Assembly: GCA_030789695.1 (NCBI GenBank)
Contig: CM061139.1
Location: forward strand, 3,673,878 to 3,737,877
Direction: 5' to 3'
DNA length: 64,000 nt
Source of the DNA: Scilla litardierei
Taxonomy: Eukaryota > Streptophyta > Magnoliopsida > Asparagales > Asparagaceae
The notes under the pieces are model-generated. The model was not told the DNA's origin, made no database searches, and saw only the letters and a program-made list of their open reading frames with translations. The translations under genes were made by a program, and so were the position numbers. How positions within the stretch are numbered: position 1 is the first letter of the stretch; each line of letters opens with the position of its first letter. Positions 34,071-45,857 of this stretch are shown piece by piece.

Positions 34071-35074
34071 TTCTCCCCCTTTTTGGTGATGACAAACCAA
34101 CATAAATAATAATCAAAAATAATGATTCAAATGTAAAATACTTACTCCCCCTGCATTGATGACACGTTAATTCCAAAATGAATATATATGAATTGCATCA
34201 AGCAGACGAGTAAGATAAATAAAGAGAATCGATTTTTGAAATATCGGATTTTGAAAATCCTTATATATATCTTAACTCCCCCTGAATCTAACATATCAAA
34301 CTAGATTCTTGGAAATTGAGTTAAATTTTCATTTGCGCTATTTATTATCATTATCTCTCCCCCTTTGGCATTATCCCAAAAATGGGGGGGCATACAACGA
34401 CAACACTTAGGAAATGGAAAATCCAACATCGGGAGTCGTAGACAATGACGATGGACCAAATTGACACCAAGGGAAAAGTGTGGAAATCAAATCAAGATGT
34501 GCCAAAATGTCCATTATCAAAAAAAATAATCAAAATCATCAAAAATACCAAATAATTATTCATTTCTTGAATAAAGAAACATACTCTCCAATATTCAATA
34601 TTCTTGGTTAAATTTGTGCATGGAAAACAATTCAATATAATTATAGAATTTCCATTTATTTAACCAAGCATTTAAGCATCGAGCGACGAAATCACATTGC
34701 ATGGATATTTGAATGAGAGTTAATGTGCACGACGAAGTAAGTATCACAACATGAGCATCGATGTATATATTGAAATGATAACATGTTGAGTACATCCAAA
34801 AAGATATCAAATATAAAAATGTACATCACATCAAATGCAACACATCATCTATATAAACATCAAAAAGAACTACATCATCGACTACATCAAAATATAACAT
34901 CATCATCAATATCCAGAGTACATCAAAATACAACACATCAAAATATCCAACCGACATCCAGAAAACTCAAAAGTACATCAAGAACAACCATCAATCTCCA
35001 TCCTAACCCAAAATAAAACACTCTCAAAAAGGTAAATCATCCAATGAGCAGTGGAGAGTCCTCGGAACAAACGA
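34071..35074 (-). other. Copia-2 unit A 3' untranslated region
   Basis: The polypurine tract abuts LTR 1 at 34071. 34780-34990 is built from repeated acatcaaaa/acatca words. Nothing coding. The same sequence is at 44855-45857 in unit B. Confidence 0.8.
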
Positions 35075-36736
35075 TCACGAGGAAGTGGCTGGATCTGTAG
35101 TGTCCGTGGGTCCAGTCGACGGAGTGGACTCAGGCTCTGCAGGGAGAAGAGGCGTCTCAACAGACGGGATCGTCGGGGTAGGTGTGGAAACAACTGGCTC
35201 AACAGCTGGGATCTCAACAGCAGCAGGGGTCTCAACAGCAGCAGGGGATAGATGTGCAGGCTCAGCAGCAGGGTCAGCAGCAGGCTCAGAAGTCTGAAGT
35301 GCTGAAGCAGAAGTCTCTGGAGCACCGGAAGTGGTGCCATCTCCAGGAGCTGAAGTGGTAGCAGCAGCAGCAGCAGTGGCCTCATCGCCACGGGCTAAGG
35401 AAGTGACAAGCTCGTCAAGCTCCTCATCGTCCATCTCCTCGGCCTCAGAAACTGAAGGAGGAAGATCAATCCCCATCATACGAGCCATACGGCAGACTAC
35501 CTCCTCAGTACGAGCCAAACGGGAGTCGTGCTGACGAAGTAGGCGTACGACATCGTCTAATGTGGCAGGAGGAGCGGGGGCTGCAGCAGCTGACGGAGTA
35601 GACTGGGAAGCAGATGCGGTAGACCTCTGCACGTGACGAAGCGCCGCTAGAGATTTCTTAACGGCCGTCGCGTTTAGAGGAGTACCCAAGGGACGCTCAT
35701 CGTCAGGAGGGAGAGGGACTCGGAAATGACGAAACACGAGGGTCAACAGACAAGGGTATGGAATATGCACAGATTTATTGGTCTTGCGTATACACTCGAA
35801 AGTGTCCATCTTATCGAGTATCACGCGAGCCCAATTAATCTCGCACCCCAAGAAAAGAGCGTAGATCAATTTCAAGAACGGCTGGGATGGGAGTGAAGAT
35901 GATCCATACTTAGGGAGTAGGCAAGACTTCAAGATCAGGTTAAGGACCCACGCATTCGGCTTGAAAGATTTCGATGGAACACCAATTAATGAGGAGGGGA
36001 TAACCTGGAAGATATCTGAAAGAACTGACTGATCCAAGGAAGAAATATCATCGACGGAAATGTCCGAAGGAAGGAGACCACACGACGAACAGCCAAGAAT
36101 CTCCCCCAAGATTTCTGCCGTGAGAACTATAGGAGTTCCCAAGACAGTAGTCTCAATGGAGTGACTGGCGTCGTACTGGCCTCGAACGCGATTGGCATAG
36201 AACAATTTCACAAGGCGAGGATATGGTTTAGGATTTGCCTTAAGATCATAGCGGAGATAATCAAGGAGACCACTATAGGAGAGGAGATCGGCTAAGCCAA
36301 GGAAATCTGAAAACTGAACGTAGTGCTCCAATAACATCGGACAGTGTTCAATACAGTTGTAGGCCGCGAGACACAAAGGGTCGTCGCGACACAACGATAT
36401 GTCAACACCCCCCGCTGGCATTGGGCCCTTTCCCTTTGGCTGGCGAGTCCTAGGACGAAGTGGAGGAGTGGGTTCCTTAGTGCTAGGCTCATCCTCAGGG
36501 ATAAATTCAGTGTCGGAATCGGGAGGAGTAGAGGGTGAGTGGAGTATGGCCTTCTTGGATTTAGATTTTCGGGGTTTTACGGTCGCCGTCCTCTGCTTCT
36601 TCAGAGGAGGCGAAGACGGAGAAGCTTGGGTTGATTTGGCACGACGTTTAGGCTTAGGGGGATTCCTAGGGTCGGAAGGCCCTATAGACATAGGAGAAGC
36701 CCCAGAAGAGGCGATGGGAATCCTCGTCTTTGCCAT
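35075..36736 (-). CDS. Copia-2 unit A downstream ORF (putative plant transposon protein)
   Basis: Start chosen at ATG 36736 (MAKTRIPIASSG), giving 553 residues; upstream codons to 36781 lack an ATG. The N-terminus is basic and disordered with nuclear-signal-like runs (PKPKRRAKS, KPRKSKSKK). A globular middle of about 230 residues (LLDYLRYDLKANPKPYPRLV, KLFYANRVRGQY, GTPIVLTAEILGEILG, LKLIYALFLGCEINWARVIL) fits the Transposase_32 'putative plant transposon protein' family. Next comes a predicted coiled coil (LDDVVRLLRQHDSRLARTEE) and an acidic, then Ala/Pro/Thr-rich tail. It occupies the position called env-like in SIRE elements, but no membrane or signal segment is visible. It has its own leader with telo-boxes and the element-specific motif array upstream. 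Function unknown. Confidence 0.75.
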   Translation of the reverse strand: MAKTRIPIASSGASPMSIGPSDPRNPPKPKRRAKSTQASPSSPPLKKQRTATVKPRKSKSKKAILHSPSTPPDSDTEFIPEDEPSTKEPTPPLRPRTRQPKGKGPMPAGGVDISLCRDDPLCLAAYNCIEHCPMLLEHYVQFSDFLGLADLLSYSGLLDYLRYDLKANPKPYPRLVKLFYANRVRGQYDASHSIETTVLGTPIVLTAEILGEILGCSSCGLLPSDISVDDISSLDQSVLSDIFQVIPSSLIGVPSKSFKPNAWVLNLILKSCLLPKYGSSSLPSQPFLKLIYALFLGCEINWARVILDKMDTFECIRKTNKSVHIPYPCLLTLVFRHFRVPLPPDDERPLGTPLNATAVKKSLAALRHVQRSTASASQSTPSAAAAPAPPATLDDVVRLLRQHDSRLARTEEVVCRMARMMGIDLPPSVSEAEEMDDEELDELVTSLARGDEATAAAAATTSAPGDGTTSGAPETSASALQTSEPAADPAAEPAHLSPAAVETPAAVEIPAVEPVVSTPTPTIPSVETPLLPAEPESTPSTGPTDTTDPATSS

Positions 36737-37667
36737 GGTCGTGGCACGACGAGCACAAGCAACTAAAACTACGTGCAACACAAACCCTAGAGATCAAACC
36801 CTAGAAGCACACACAATCAAACCCTAACTCACAAGCCCTAAGGAAAAAAAAATTTCGAAACCCTAGAATACCTAGAAGATGAAATCGAACCCTAGGGAAG
36901 GAAATCGACCTAGGAGGAGGAGGAAGATACCTAGGAGGAGGAGGCGACGGCGGTGGACGGCGGCGATGGCCGGAGAGATGGCCGGAAGTCGAAAGGTCTC
37001 GAGAGGGGAGAGGGGTTTTCGGGCTGGAGCTGAAGGGAAAACCGACTAAAATGAGCTTTAGTCGGACGAAATGAGTATAAGTCGGTCGAGATCTGGAAAA
37101 GACACAAATGCCCTAACCCACTTAGTCGGTCACAGTTCAAGCACTGACCGACTAGATTACGATCTAGTCGGTCGGTCAATGAGCTTGAACCGACTAAGTC
37201 GAAACAGAGGCAAACAGTGATTTTTAGGGCAAGATTTACTCGGTCGCAGTATGCTCGCTGACCGACTAGTTTTCAATCTAGTCGGTCGGTAAATGTACTG
37301 AGACCGACTAAAGAAAGAAAATGAAAAGAGTTAGATGAAAGCTTGATCTAGTCGGTCTGAGTTCATTTGCTGACCGACTAGATGATCATCTAGTCGGTTG
37401 ACAAATGAACTGAAACCGACTAGAAGAGTCCAAAAATTGATAATTGATTTCTCTTCACAAACCACTTAGATGAAACATCTTAACACTCTCATTAGTCATC
37501 TAAATTACCCCATAAAACGTCGAAATCTTAAATACGACATTGAAATACGAATTCGATCATAAATTCAAACAAATCTCATAAAATTCCCAAAAATTCAACA
37601 AATCTAGCATGAACGAAATATCGCGAAATATATTAGCATGCAAGATGATTGAGTTTAAATATGAATC
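36737..37667 (-). promoter_or_regulatory. Leader and motif array upstream of Copia-2 unit A downstream ORF
   Basis: 37040-37424 carries about 14 TAGTCGGTC/GACCGACTA half-sites, the same motif as the LTR U3. Between it and the ORF lie CT-rich leader sequence (37000-37020) and five or six AAACCCTA telo-boxes (36782-36896). No clear TATA box is present. It suggests a separate, possibly TATA-less, promoter. The unit B copy is 47520-48460, with its array at 47833-48216. Confidence 0.65.
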
Positions 37668-40600
37668 CTATATCTCGGATTCACCCATAATCCCCAATTC
37701 TCGACGCAACCGCACAAAGGAGTCCTCCTTTAGGGGTTTCGTGAAAATATCGGCGATTTGCTTTTGGGTTTCAACGTACACTAAAATGATGTCCTTTTTA
37801 GCAACATGATCATCTAAGAAATGGTGTCGGACATCTATGTGTTTTGATCGGGAATGGTGCACCGGATTCTTTGAAAGACAGATAGCACTTTGGTTATCCA
37901 CCATGATAGGGCTAGTATCACAGTGAATACCAAAATCCTTCAAAGTATGTCTCATCCAAAGAACCTGGGCACAAGCGGCACCGGCGGCAATATATTCCGC
38001 CTCGGTGGTTGAAAGTGATATGGAATTTTGCTTCTTGGAAAACCAAGAGACAAGAGAATTTCCTAGAAAATGGCAAGTGCCACTAGTACTTTTCCTGTCG
38101 GATTTGCATCCCGCATAATCAGCGTCACTATATGAGACTAACTCATATGTGCTAGATTTCGGATAAAGTAATCCAAAATCTAAAGTGTAACTTAGATAAC
38201 GGAAAATACGCTTTACCGCTACTAAGTGAGACTCCTTAGGTTGAGACTGATAATGAGCACATACGCATACGGCAAACATAATATCGGGCCTACTTGCGGT
38301 AAGATAAAGTAAGCTACCTATCATACCTCGATATAGACGAATGTCTACATCCTTACCGCCCGTATCCTTGTCAAGATGGGTAGTCGTGCTCATTGGAGTC
38401 TTTTTCCCGGAAGCACTTTCCATTCCAAATCGCTTAAGCAACTCCACCGTATACTTCGTTTGGTGGATGAAGATTGCATCGTTCAATTGGCGAATTTGGA
38501 GACCTAAGAAATATTTGAGTTCGCCCATGTGGCTCATCTCAAATTGTTCCTTCATAACATTAGAAAACGCTTCGCAAAGAGTGAAGTTAGTAGCACCGAA
38601 AATGATATCATCAACATAAATTTGAACTAATAAAATATCATTATTCGCGTGCTTAATAAAAAGTGTAGAATCGGCTTCGCCCATTTTAAAATTCAAATCC
38701 AAAAGAAAATTCTTTAGGCGATCATACCAAGCTCGAGGAGCTTGTCTCAAACCATAAAGAGCTTTCTTTAGTTTAAAAACGTGATTTGGAAATTTTTCAT
38801 TTATGAAGCCCGGAGGTTGAGAAACGTAAACTTCCTCAACGACATCTCCGTTTAAAAATGCACTTTTAACATCCATTTGAAATAACTTAAAATTTTTATG
38901 GCATGCATAAGACAATAAAAGTCTAATTGATTCTAATCTAGCTACCGGAGCGAAGGATTCTTTGAAATCGATACCTTCCTCTTGGCGATAGCCTTGAGCA
39001 ACTAACCTAGCTTTGTTCCGGACGACAACTTGATTTTCGTCGGTTTTGTTCTTGAAGATCCACTTTGTCCCTATGACGGTGTGGTTCTTCGATGGCAAAG
39101 GAACAAGCTCCCATACCTCATTCCTCTCGAATTGAATGAGTTCCTCCTCCATGGCAAGGATCCAAGCACTATCTTCGCACGCTTCAACGATATTCTTTGG
39201 CTCTATCGATGAGGCAAAGGCACAATTGGCGAAGTGGTGGACTTGAGATCTCGTCTTGACACTATCATTAATATTGCCAATAACTTGCTCATGGGGATGG
39301 TCGCGAACGGTATGAAGCCGCTTGGGAATACCTTGATCACTAGGCACATTCTCAACAACTTCATTAGTCGGGTTAGTCTCAATAGAATCAATTGAATCAA
39401 TAGACTTAGAATTTTCAAACGAATCACATAAAACATCCATAGAATCATTATCATTTGAAATTCTAGAAGTAGTAAAATTCTCATTAAACGAGACATGAAG
39501 TGATTCCTCGATCGTAGAGGATCTTTTGTTGTATATCCGGTAGGCTTTGCTACGTGAGGAATACCCAACAAATATCCCCTCATCCGATCTCGGATCAAAC
39601 TTGTCCAAATTATCATAAGTGTTTTTAATGAAACATTTTGCGCCGAAAACACGAAAATGTTTAACTTGAGGCAATCTACCAAACAACAATTCATAGCAAG
39701 TTTGTTTGGTGCCGGGCCTCAAAAGTATTCTATTAAACACATAACAAGCGGTGTGTACCGCTTCCGCCCAAAATTGATAACCAAGTTGACTATCTTCGAG
39801 CATAGTGCGAGCACACTCCACAAGCGTTCTATTCTTCCTCTCAACAACACCATTTTGAGGAGGTGCGCGAGGGAAAGAAAACGTGTGAGTAATTCCAAGA
39901 TCATCACAAAAATTTGAGAAAGACTCATTCTCAAATTCACCCCCATGATCACTACGAATAGTGACAATGGTGGTTCCGATGAGATTTTGTACTTTCTTCA
40001 CAAATATTGTGAAGTTTTCAAAAGCTTCATTTTTATTACATAAGAAAAATACCCATGTAAATCTTGAATAATCATCAACGATGACTAGTCCATATCTTGC
40101 ATTTCCTAAGGAAGCAACTCTAGTTGGCCCAAATAAATCTAGATGTAATAGCTCTAGTGGCCGTTTCGTAGAAATGCTTTTCTTAGGTTTAAATGAAGAT
40201 TTAGGAAGCTTGCCACGTTGACAAGAATCACAAAAACTTTTCTTTTCAAAAACAAGCTTCGGAAAACCTTTAATGGAATTTAATTTCGAAAGCTTATAAA
40301 GTGTTCCAAAGTTCACATGTCCAAAGCGTCGATGCCATAAGTGTTGTTCACTTGTGTTGGCAACGAGACATTGTTCATATGACTTAGGAAGATCCAAAAT
40401 ATAAATATCTTTATGGCGTGTGCCGGAAAATAATAATTTATTATTATCATTTGAAATATGACACAATCCTTTCGCAAAGCTAACTTTGTAACCTTTGTCA
40501 CAAAGTTGGCTTATTGAAATAAGATTATGATTTAAACCATCAACTAGATAGACATCACTAATTAAGGGTTTAGAAGGGTTACCCACTTTACCAACACCGA

Positions 40601-40781
40601 CGATGGTTCCGCTCTCATTGCCTCCAAATACGACGCGATTTCCATTTGCAATGGGAACCACTCCGGAGAGCAATTGAGCGTCACCCGTCATGTGTTTTGA
40701 ACACCCGCTATCGAGTATCCAATTCCCTTTGGAGCTAAATTTAAATTTGTTGCTCCTTTTCTTTTTCTTTTCCTTGAGTAC
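37668..40781 (-). CDS. pol: Copia-2 unit A pol (protease, integrase, RT, RNase H)
   Basis: Open from the codon after a TAG at 40782-40784 to 37668, 1037 residues. Numbering from the first Met (40691): protease DSGCSKH lies just before it; the integrase zinc site H-H-C-C ([10 protein letters not shown] ~117-126, FCDSCQRG ~153-160), integrase core DLFGP ~185, D at ~206 and SDHGGEFE ~247-254; reverse transcriptase [17 protein letters not shown] block ~557-568, [13 protein letters not shown] ~605-617, catalytic YVDD ~692-695; RNase H SDADYAG ~855-861, STTEAEY ~894-900 and DNQSAI ~932-937, ending ADIFTKPL. The order integrase before RT makes it Copia, and the family is SIRE/Maximus-like. All catalytic residues looked for are present. 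Versus unit B it has H813 where the family usually has R. Confidence 0.93.
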   Translation of the reverse strand, partial: VLKEKKKKRSNKFKFSSKGNWILDSGCSKHMTGDAQLLSGVVPIANGNRVVFGGNESGTIVGVGKVGNPSKPLISDVYLVDGLNHNLISISQLCDKGYKVSFAKGLCHISNDNNKLLFSGTRHKDIYILDLPKSYEQCLVANTSEQHLWHRRFGHVNFGTLYKLSKLNSIKGFPKLVFEKKSFCDSCQRGKLPKSSFKPKKSISTKRPLELLHLDLFGPTRVASLGNARYGLVIVDDYSRFTWVFFLCNKNEAFENFTIFVKKVQNLIGTTIVTIRSDHGGEFENESFSNFCDDLGITHTFSFPRAPPQNGVVERKNRTLVECARTMLEDSQLGYQFWAEAVHTACYVFNRILLRPGTKQTCYELLFGRLPQVKHFRVFGAKCFIKNTYDNLDKFDPRSDEGIFVGYSSRSKAYRIYNKRSSTIEESLHVSFNENFTTSRISNDNDSMDVLCDSFENSKSIDSIDSIETNPTNEVVENVPSDQGIPKRLHTVRDHPHEQVIGNINDSVKTRSQVHHFANCAFASSIEPKNIVEACEDSAWILAMEEELIQFERNEVWELVPLPSKNHTVIGTKWIFKNKTDENQVVVRNKARLVAQGYRQEEGIDFKESFAPVARLESIRLLLSYACHKNFKLFQMDVKSAFLNGDVVEEVYVSQPPGFINEKFPNHVFKLKKALYGLRQAPRAWYDRLKNFLLDLNFKMGEADSTLFIKHANNDILLVQIYVDDIIFGATNFTLCEAFSNVMKEQFEMSHMGELKYFLGLQIRQLNDAIFIHQTKYTVELLKRFGMESASGKKTPMSTTTHLDKDTGGKDVDIRLYRGMIGSLLYLTASRPDIMFAVCVCAHYQSQPKESHLVAVKRIFRYLSYTLDFGLLYPKSSTYELVSYSDADYAGCKSDRKSTSGTCHFLGNSLVSWFSKKQNSISLSTTEAEYIAAGAACAQVLWMRHTLKDFGIHCDTSPIMVDNQSAICLSKNPVHHSRSKHIDVRHHFLDDHVAKKDIILVYVETQKQIADIFTKPLKEDSFVRLRRELGIMGESEI

Positions 40782-40835
40782 CTAAAGATAGGAACTTTCA
40801 TATCATGTTACCCAAGGTCATTGGGTCCTCAAAGG

Positions 40836-43076
40836 TTAGACCTTTGGAAGCCAAGTCCAATTGGACTTAGACTTCCCCACATAATTTCTACTACGCACAA
40901 CATCCGAAAAATAAGCATTCATATATACTTGTTTTTCTTCCATGCTTGTGTCCTTTGGGCTCCAAATAGTGAAAATTTTGGGAGCCATCATCCTATTGGG
41001 TGCATGCATGCGTTGTTGGTTTCTACGTGATGCATGTCGTGGATAGGCATAAGGAACATGATGGAATGGTGTACGACGAGAATTATTCATATGATGAGGT
41101 GGGTGAACATATGCATGTGTGGGAACACGTGCGTGAGGGTGTCTCACATGGTGTGCACGTGCCCGTGAACGTGTAGCATAGAAATCATCATATGTGTGAG
41201 ATGGTGGAGTAGGACGTGTGTTCCTACGTGGCATGGTATTTGTGTACATATAAGCATGCCCCTTCTTTGGAGGTCCACCCAAAGTGGGTTTCTTTCCAAA
41301 AGAGGGTGTGGACGAGGTGGAAGCACCATTGGTAGATGAACTACCAATAGAGTGTTTGCTACCACTCGTAGAGTCACCGGAAGTTGGCCTAACAAAGGTA
41401 GTGGCCGCTTTGGATGGACATCCCATCGTATACCCCAAACCAATGTGGTGATTGGCCGGAAGTAAGTCACTTAGGATTTTATCCAAATGGTCCTTACCCT
41501 TATTGAATCTATTGATTCGGCCTAATGTGTTCTCATATTTCTCTTTGAGAGAACGCATAGAAGTATCTAATGTGGATACTTGCGATGTGAGCACATAAAC
41601 ACGAGATTTAAGATTCTCGTTCTCAATACTCAAAGTCGAGTTTTGAGAAGTTAAATCCGCTATCTTATGTTCTTCCGGATCATCAATGCTAACATGTTCA
41701 AGTTTAGATTTGAGATTGACAATCTCATTTCTTAACTCTTCAACAACGGTGTCGTTGTTGGTGATGATAGTCTTAGGCGAGGTTTGAATGCTAGCTAGGT
41801 CATCTTTTACTTTAGTATATCGATTTACTAATTTTGTGTATTTAGACCATAAATGAGAGTTAGCAACCCTAAGATCATCCATAGTTACCTCATCGCCTTC
41901 GTCGTCGCTATCATCGGAGGAGGAAGATCCTTGATCATGCTCCTCTCTTGCCATGAAGCACATGTGCGCTTGCTCCACTTTCTCATCATCCGACTCTCCG
42001 CTTGAGGAATCCTCGGAGTCGGTGAATGTTGCTCCGACAAGTCCCTTTTTGTACCCCTTTTTGTACTTCTTTGACTTGTCGAACTTCGACGCCTTCCACT
42101 TCTCCTTTTGCTTGTTTTGAGGACAATCCGCTTTGATGTGTCCTGGCTTATTGCATTTAAAGCACAAAGGTGGAGAGGCTATAGTAGAAGTAAACTTAGA
42201 TTTTTGTTTGAAGTTACCCTTTCGGAAGAAGCGATTGAACTTCTTTGCCATGAGTGCAATGGATTCCATGTCCATTTCTTCTTCCGAGTCCTCATCATCG
42301 GTAGAGGTGGATGAAGCCGCCTTGAATGCAATCGCCTTTTTCTTAGGCGCATCTTGGTTCAAATAGGACTTCATCTTTTCTTGTAACTTCACCTTGCTAT
42401 CTTTGCGTACCTCGTATGACATCAAAGTACACATTAGTTGAACTACGGTATATTTGTTCATGTCATTACCTTCCTCGATGGGGAAGGTACGTTTTTCCCA
42501 AGAAGAGGGAAGTCCTTCAATAAGCTTTGAGCACTTCTCCTTTTGAGTGTAGGACTTGCCGAGGGCCTCTAACTCGTTTATTATGTCAACGAAGCGAGCG
42601 TAATATTCTTTCATCTTCTCGCCCTGTTGCATATGAAACATTTCGTAATCTTTGTTTACGACTACGAGTTTAGAGTCGCTTACCCTACTCGTCCCTTCAT
42701 GAAGAATGAGGAGGGAGTTCCAAATTTGATATGCACTCTTACATGTGCATATCTTATTGAAGTCCTCGGGCTCCAATGCGCATTGCAAGGCGTTCATTGC
42801 CTTGGCATTGCTTACCTCCGCGGTGACCTCCGCGGTAGTCCATTTCTCAAAGTCTTCTTCTTCGGGTTCAATGTATTCCTTCATTGTGGTCCTCCATAAG
42901 GATGCACTCCGGAGGAAGGTTTCCATCGGGCATTTCCAGTACCCGTAGTTGGTACCGTTGAAGAATGGAGGCCTCGTAGAGGAATGACCTTCCATCACCG
43001 AAGATGCTCCTTCACGGTTTCTGAAGGTGTCATAGTTGGAAGGTGGACGCACGGTCTTGTTGTCGTTGGCAGACAT
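40836..43076 (-). CDS. gag: Copia-2 unit A gag
   Basis: Start at 43076 (MSANDNKTVRPPSN), 746 residues, capsid and nucleocapsid of a Copia virus-like particle. N-terminal DUF4219-like block (RPPFFNGTNYGYWK), UBN2 capsid region (~residues 75-230), acidic Ser-rich linkers, zinc knuckle CFKCNKPGHIKADC (C-x2-C-x4-H-x4-C, ~residue 310), a long coiled coil (~430-540), and a His/Arg-rich tail ending WTWLPKV. Compared with unit B it has seven substitutions, including P for a family-typical R in KCxMETF, P for A in TFxIEEG and C for G in MxTLMSYE. Unit A gag may therefore be impaired although open. Gag ends in TAA and is followed, in the same frame, by TGA, TGA and TAG before pol. Confidence 0.92.
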   Translation of the reverse strand: MSANDNKTVRPPSNYDTFRNREGASSVMEGHSSTRPPFFNGTNYGYWKCPMETFLRSASLWRTTMKEYIEPEEEDFEKWTTAEVTAEVSNAKAMNALQCALEPEDFNKICTCKSAYQIWNSLLILHEGTSRVSDSKLVVVNKDYEMFHMQQGEKMKEYYARFVDIINELEALGKSYTQKEKCSKLIEGLPSSWEKRTFPIEEGNDMNKYTVVQLMCTLMSYEVRKDSKVKLQEKMKSYLNQDAPKKKAIAFKAASSTSTDDEDSEEEMDMESIALMAKKFNRFFRKGNFKQKSKFTSTIASPPLCFKCNKPGHIKADCPQNKQKEKWKASKFDKSKKYKKGYKKGLVGATFTDSEDSSSGESDDEKVEQAHMCFMAREEHDQGSSSSDDSDDEGDEVTMDDLRVANSHLWSKYTKLVNRYTKVKDDLASIQTSPKTIITNNDTVVEELRNEIVNLKSKLEHVSIDDPEEHKIADLTSQNSTLSIENENLKSRVYVLTSQVSTLDTSMRSLKEKYENTLGRINRFNKGKDHLDKILSDLLPANHHIGLGYTMGCPSKAATTFVRPTSGDSTSGSKHSIGSSSTNGASTSSTPSFGKKPTLGGPPKKGHAYMYTNTMPRRNTRPTPPSHTYDDFYATRSRARAHHVRHPHARVPTHAYVHPPHHMNNSRRTPFHHVPYAYPRHASRRNQQRMHAPNRMMAPKIFTIWSPKDTSMEEKQVYMNAYFSDVVRSRNYVGKSKSNWTWLPKV

Positions 43077-43087
43077 AGCGAAGTATC

Positions 43088-43101
43088 TGGCTCTGATACC
43101 A
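43088..43101 (-). other. Primer binding site, Copia-2 unit A
   Basis: TGGTATCAGAGCCA on the minus strand, two bases from LTR 2. tRNA-iMet type. Confidence 0.93.
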
Positions 43102-43103
43102 AA

Positions 43104-44854
43104 TGTAATGCCCTACCAGCTACTGCACAAGTACTAGAGGGGGGTGAATAGTACTTTAAAATAATAAGGAGTATAATTCCAAATTAAATTGCAAACAACT
43201 ACCAAATCAATTTGCGGAAGCTTAAATTGAATGACAACACAAAATTAACAATGCTAACAAACGATGTTAATGGGTTCGGATCCACCCAAGTCTCCCCGAC
43301 TTGTTCCCGGTGATCCTACGTCCCAACCACCCGGATCCCCTCCGGATACTTGAGTTAGAAACCCTAACTCAAGATTTCCACTATGAATATCTTGTGAAAA
43401 ACCTTCACAAGATCAAATCATACATGCAATAGCAAACGTGAATCCCACAACCCGGGATCACAACCTTCTCTCACAACCGAGAGAATCACAAATCAATATT
43501 AAAGAGTTTAATATGAAATAAACAATCTTACCACAAAATCCTATACCTTGAGTTTTTCTTACCCAAATGGTGAAATGAAGGATTTGAGGAAGATGAAGTC
43601 ACCAAGACCTAGCACCAAGGAAATGACCAGCAATCGGTGCCTAGGAAAGATTTGGAGACTTGGATCAAGCAATAGCTTGAAGAGCTCACCAAGAACAAGC
43701 TTCTCTCTAGATGGATTCTAGATCTAGAAATGAGAGAGAATGGGTTTCTTGTGAGGAAGAGAGCTTTAGATTTGAGTGAGAATAGCTATCTCTTTTGATC
43801 TCAATGAATCTCTGAATGGAAGCTCTAACCTAGATAGAAATGACCTAGGTTCGTATTTATAGGGTCCCATAAAAACAAGTTAGGTCATTCACCAACGGAT
43901 AGAAATCTGTGAGAATTAGTCGGTCAAAGAACACTCACTGACCGACTAGTTCATCAACTAGTCGGTCAGTCAAACAACATGGACCGACTAAGAGAGGAAC
44001 TGAGAAGAAAGAGAATTTCAGACCTAGAAATCTAGTCGGTCCAAGAAGACTTTCTGACCGACTAGTTTCACAACTAGTCGGTCAGTCAATGAACGTAGAC
44101 CGACTAAGAGGCAAAATGAAATAGTCTGAACACAAGTTGACTTAGTCGGTCCAAGAACCAAAGTTGACCGACTAGATTGTCAACTAGTCGGTCACCAAAC
44201 GTTCTTAGACCGACTAACGATAAACAGTAGCTTAGGAGAAATTTAGCATGAACAGCAAGTCACAACTAGTCGGTCAAAGAAGCATCACTGACCGACTAGT
44301 TCACAAACTAGTCGGTCGGTGAGTCAACGTAGACCGACTAACTGTAAACAGTAAAGTCCAAGAAATTAAGGAATCAAACTAGTCGGTCCAAGAAGAGTTG
44401 CCGACCGACTAGATCACCATCTAGTCGGACAGTACTTGTTCTTGTACCAACTAACATGCACAATAAAGTCCGAATCGAAGCGCGATGCTTCGAGGAAGTT
44501 AGAATGAACTTGTGCAAGGATCCTAGAGCTACGAAATGAGCGTAATGAAGATAGAAACGTAAGATATACTCAAGGCTTAACATTCTATATATCGAAGCTA
44601 AAAGACTATAAATAAAACCTTAATAAACGGTCTTCGAGAGCTTCGATTGATTCTTCATAACTTCCAAAGCGGCGCAAGAGCTTCAACGAAGCTTTAGGCA
44701 TGAATACGAGCTTTGGAAAGTGTTGAGATGTCGCTTTGAATGTTCTCGTGAAATTGGCGACGATCTCCAATACTGCGCTCACAAATTGTTAGTTCATGGA
44801 TTATTTATGTTTGCTCATCATCAAAACCAAATCCGGGGAGTCCAATATTCAACA
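43104..44854 (-). repeat. Copia-2 LTR 2 (shared, central)
   Basis: 1751 bp. It serves as 5' LTR of unit A and 3' LTR of unit B. It shares about six derived sites with LTR 3 against LTR 1. U3 array 43917-44453, TATA 43853-43864. Confidence 0.95.
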
Positions 44855-45857
44855 TTCTCCCCCTTTTTGGTGATGACAAACCAACATAAATAATAATCAA
44901 AAATAATGATTCAAATGTAAAATACTTACTCCCCCTGCATTGATGACACGTTAATTCCAAAATGAATATATATGAATTGCATCAAGCAGACGAGTAAGAT
45001 AAATAAAGAGAATCGATTTTTGAAATATCGGATTTTGAAAATCCTTATATATATCTTAACTCCCCCTGAATCTAACATATCAAACTAGATTCTTGGAAAT
45101 TGAGTTAAATTTTCATTTGCGCTATTTATTATCATTATCTCTCCCCCTTTGGCATTATCCCAAAAATGGGGGGCATACAACGACAACACTTAGGAAATGG
45201 AAAATCCAACATCGGGAGTCGTAGACAATGACGATGGACCAAATTGACACCAAGGGAAAAGTGTGGAAATCAAATCAAGATGTGCCAAAATGTCCATTAT
45301 CAAAAAAAATAATCAAAATCATCAAAAATACCAAATAATTATTCATTTCTTGAATAAAGAAACATACTCTCCAATATTCAATATTCTTGGTTAAATTTGT
45401 GCATGGAAAACAATTCAATATAATTATAGAATTTCCATTTATTTAACCAAGCATTTAAGCATCGAGCGACGAAATCACATTGCATGGATATTTGAATGAG
45501 AGTTAATGTGCACGACGAAGTAAGTATCACAACATGAGCATCGATGTATATATTGAAATGATAACATGTTGAGTACATCCAAAAAGATATCAAATATAAA
45601 AATGTACATCACATCAAATGCAACACATCATCTATATAAACATCAAAAAGAACTACATCATCGACTACATCAAAATATAACATCATCATCAATATCCAGA
45701 GTACATCAAAATACAACACATCAAAATATCCAACCGACATCCAGAAAACTCAAAAGTACATCAAGAACAACCATCAATCTCCATCCTAACCCAAAATAAA
45801 ACACTCTCAAAAAGGTAAATCATCCAATGAGCAGTGGAGAGTCCTCGGAACAAACGA
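44855..45857 (-). other. Copia-2 unit B 3' untranslated region
   Basis: Same content as 34071-35074, with polypurine tract at 44855. Confidence 0.8.
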
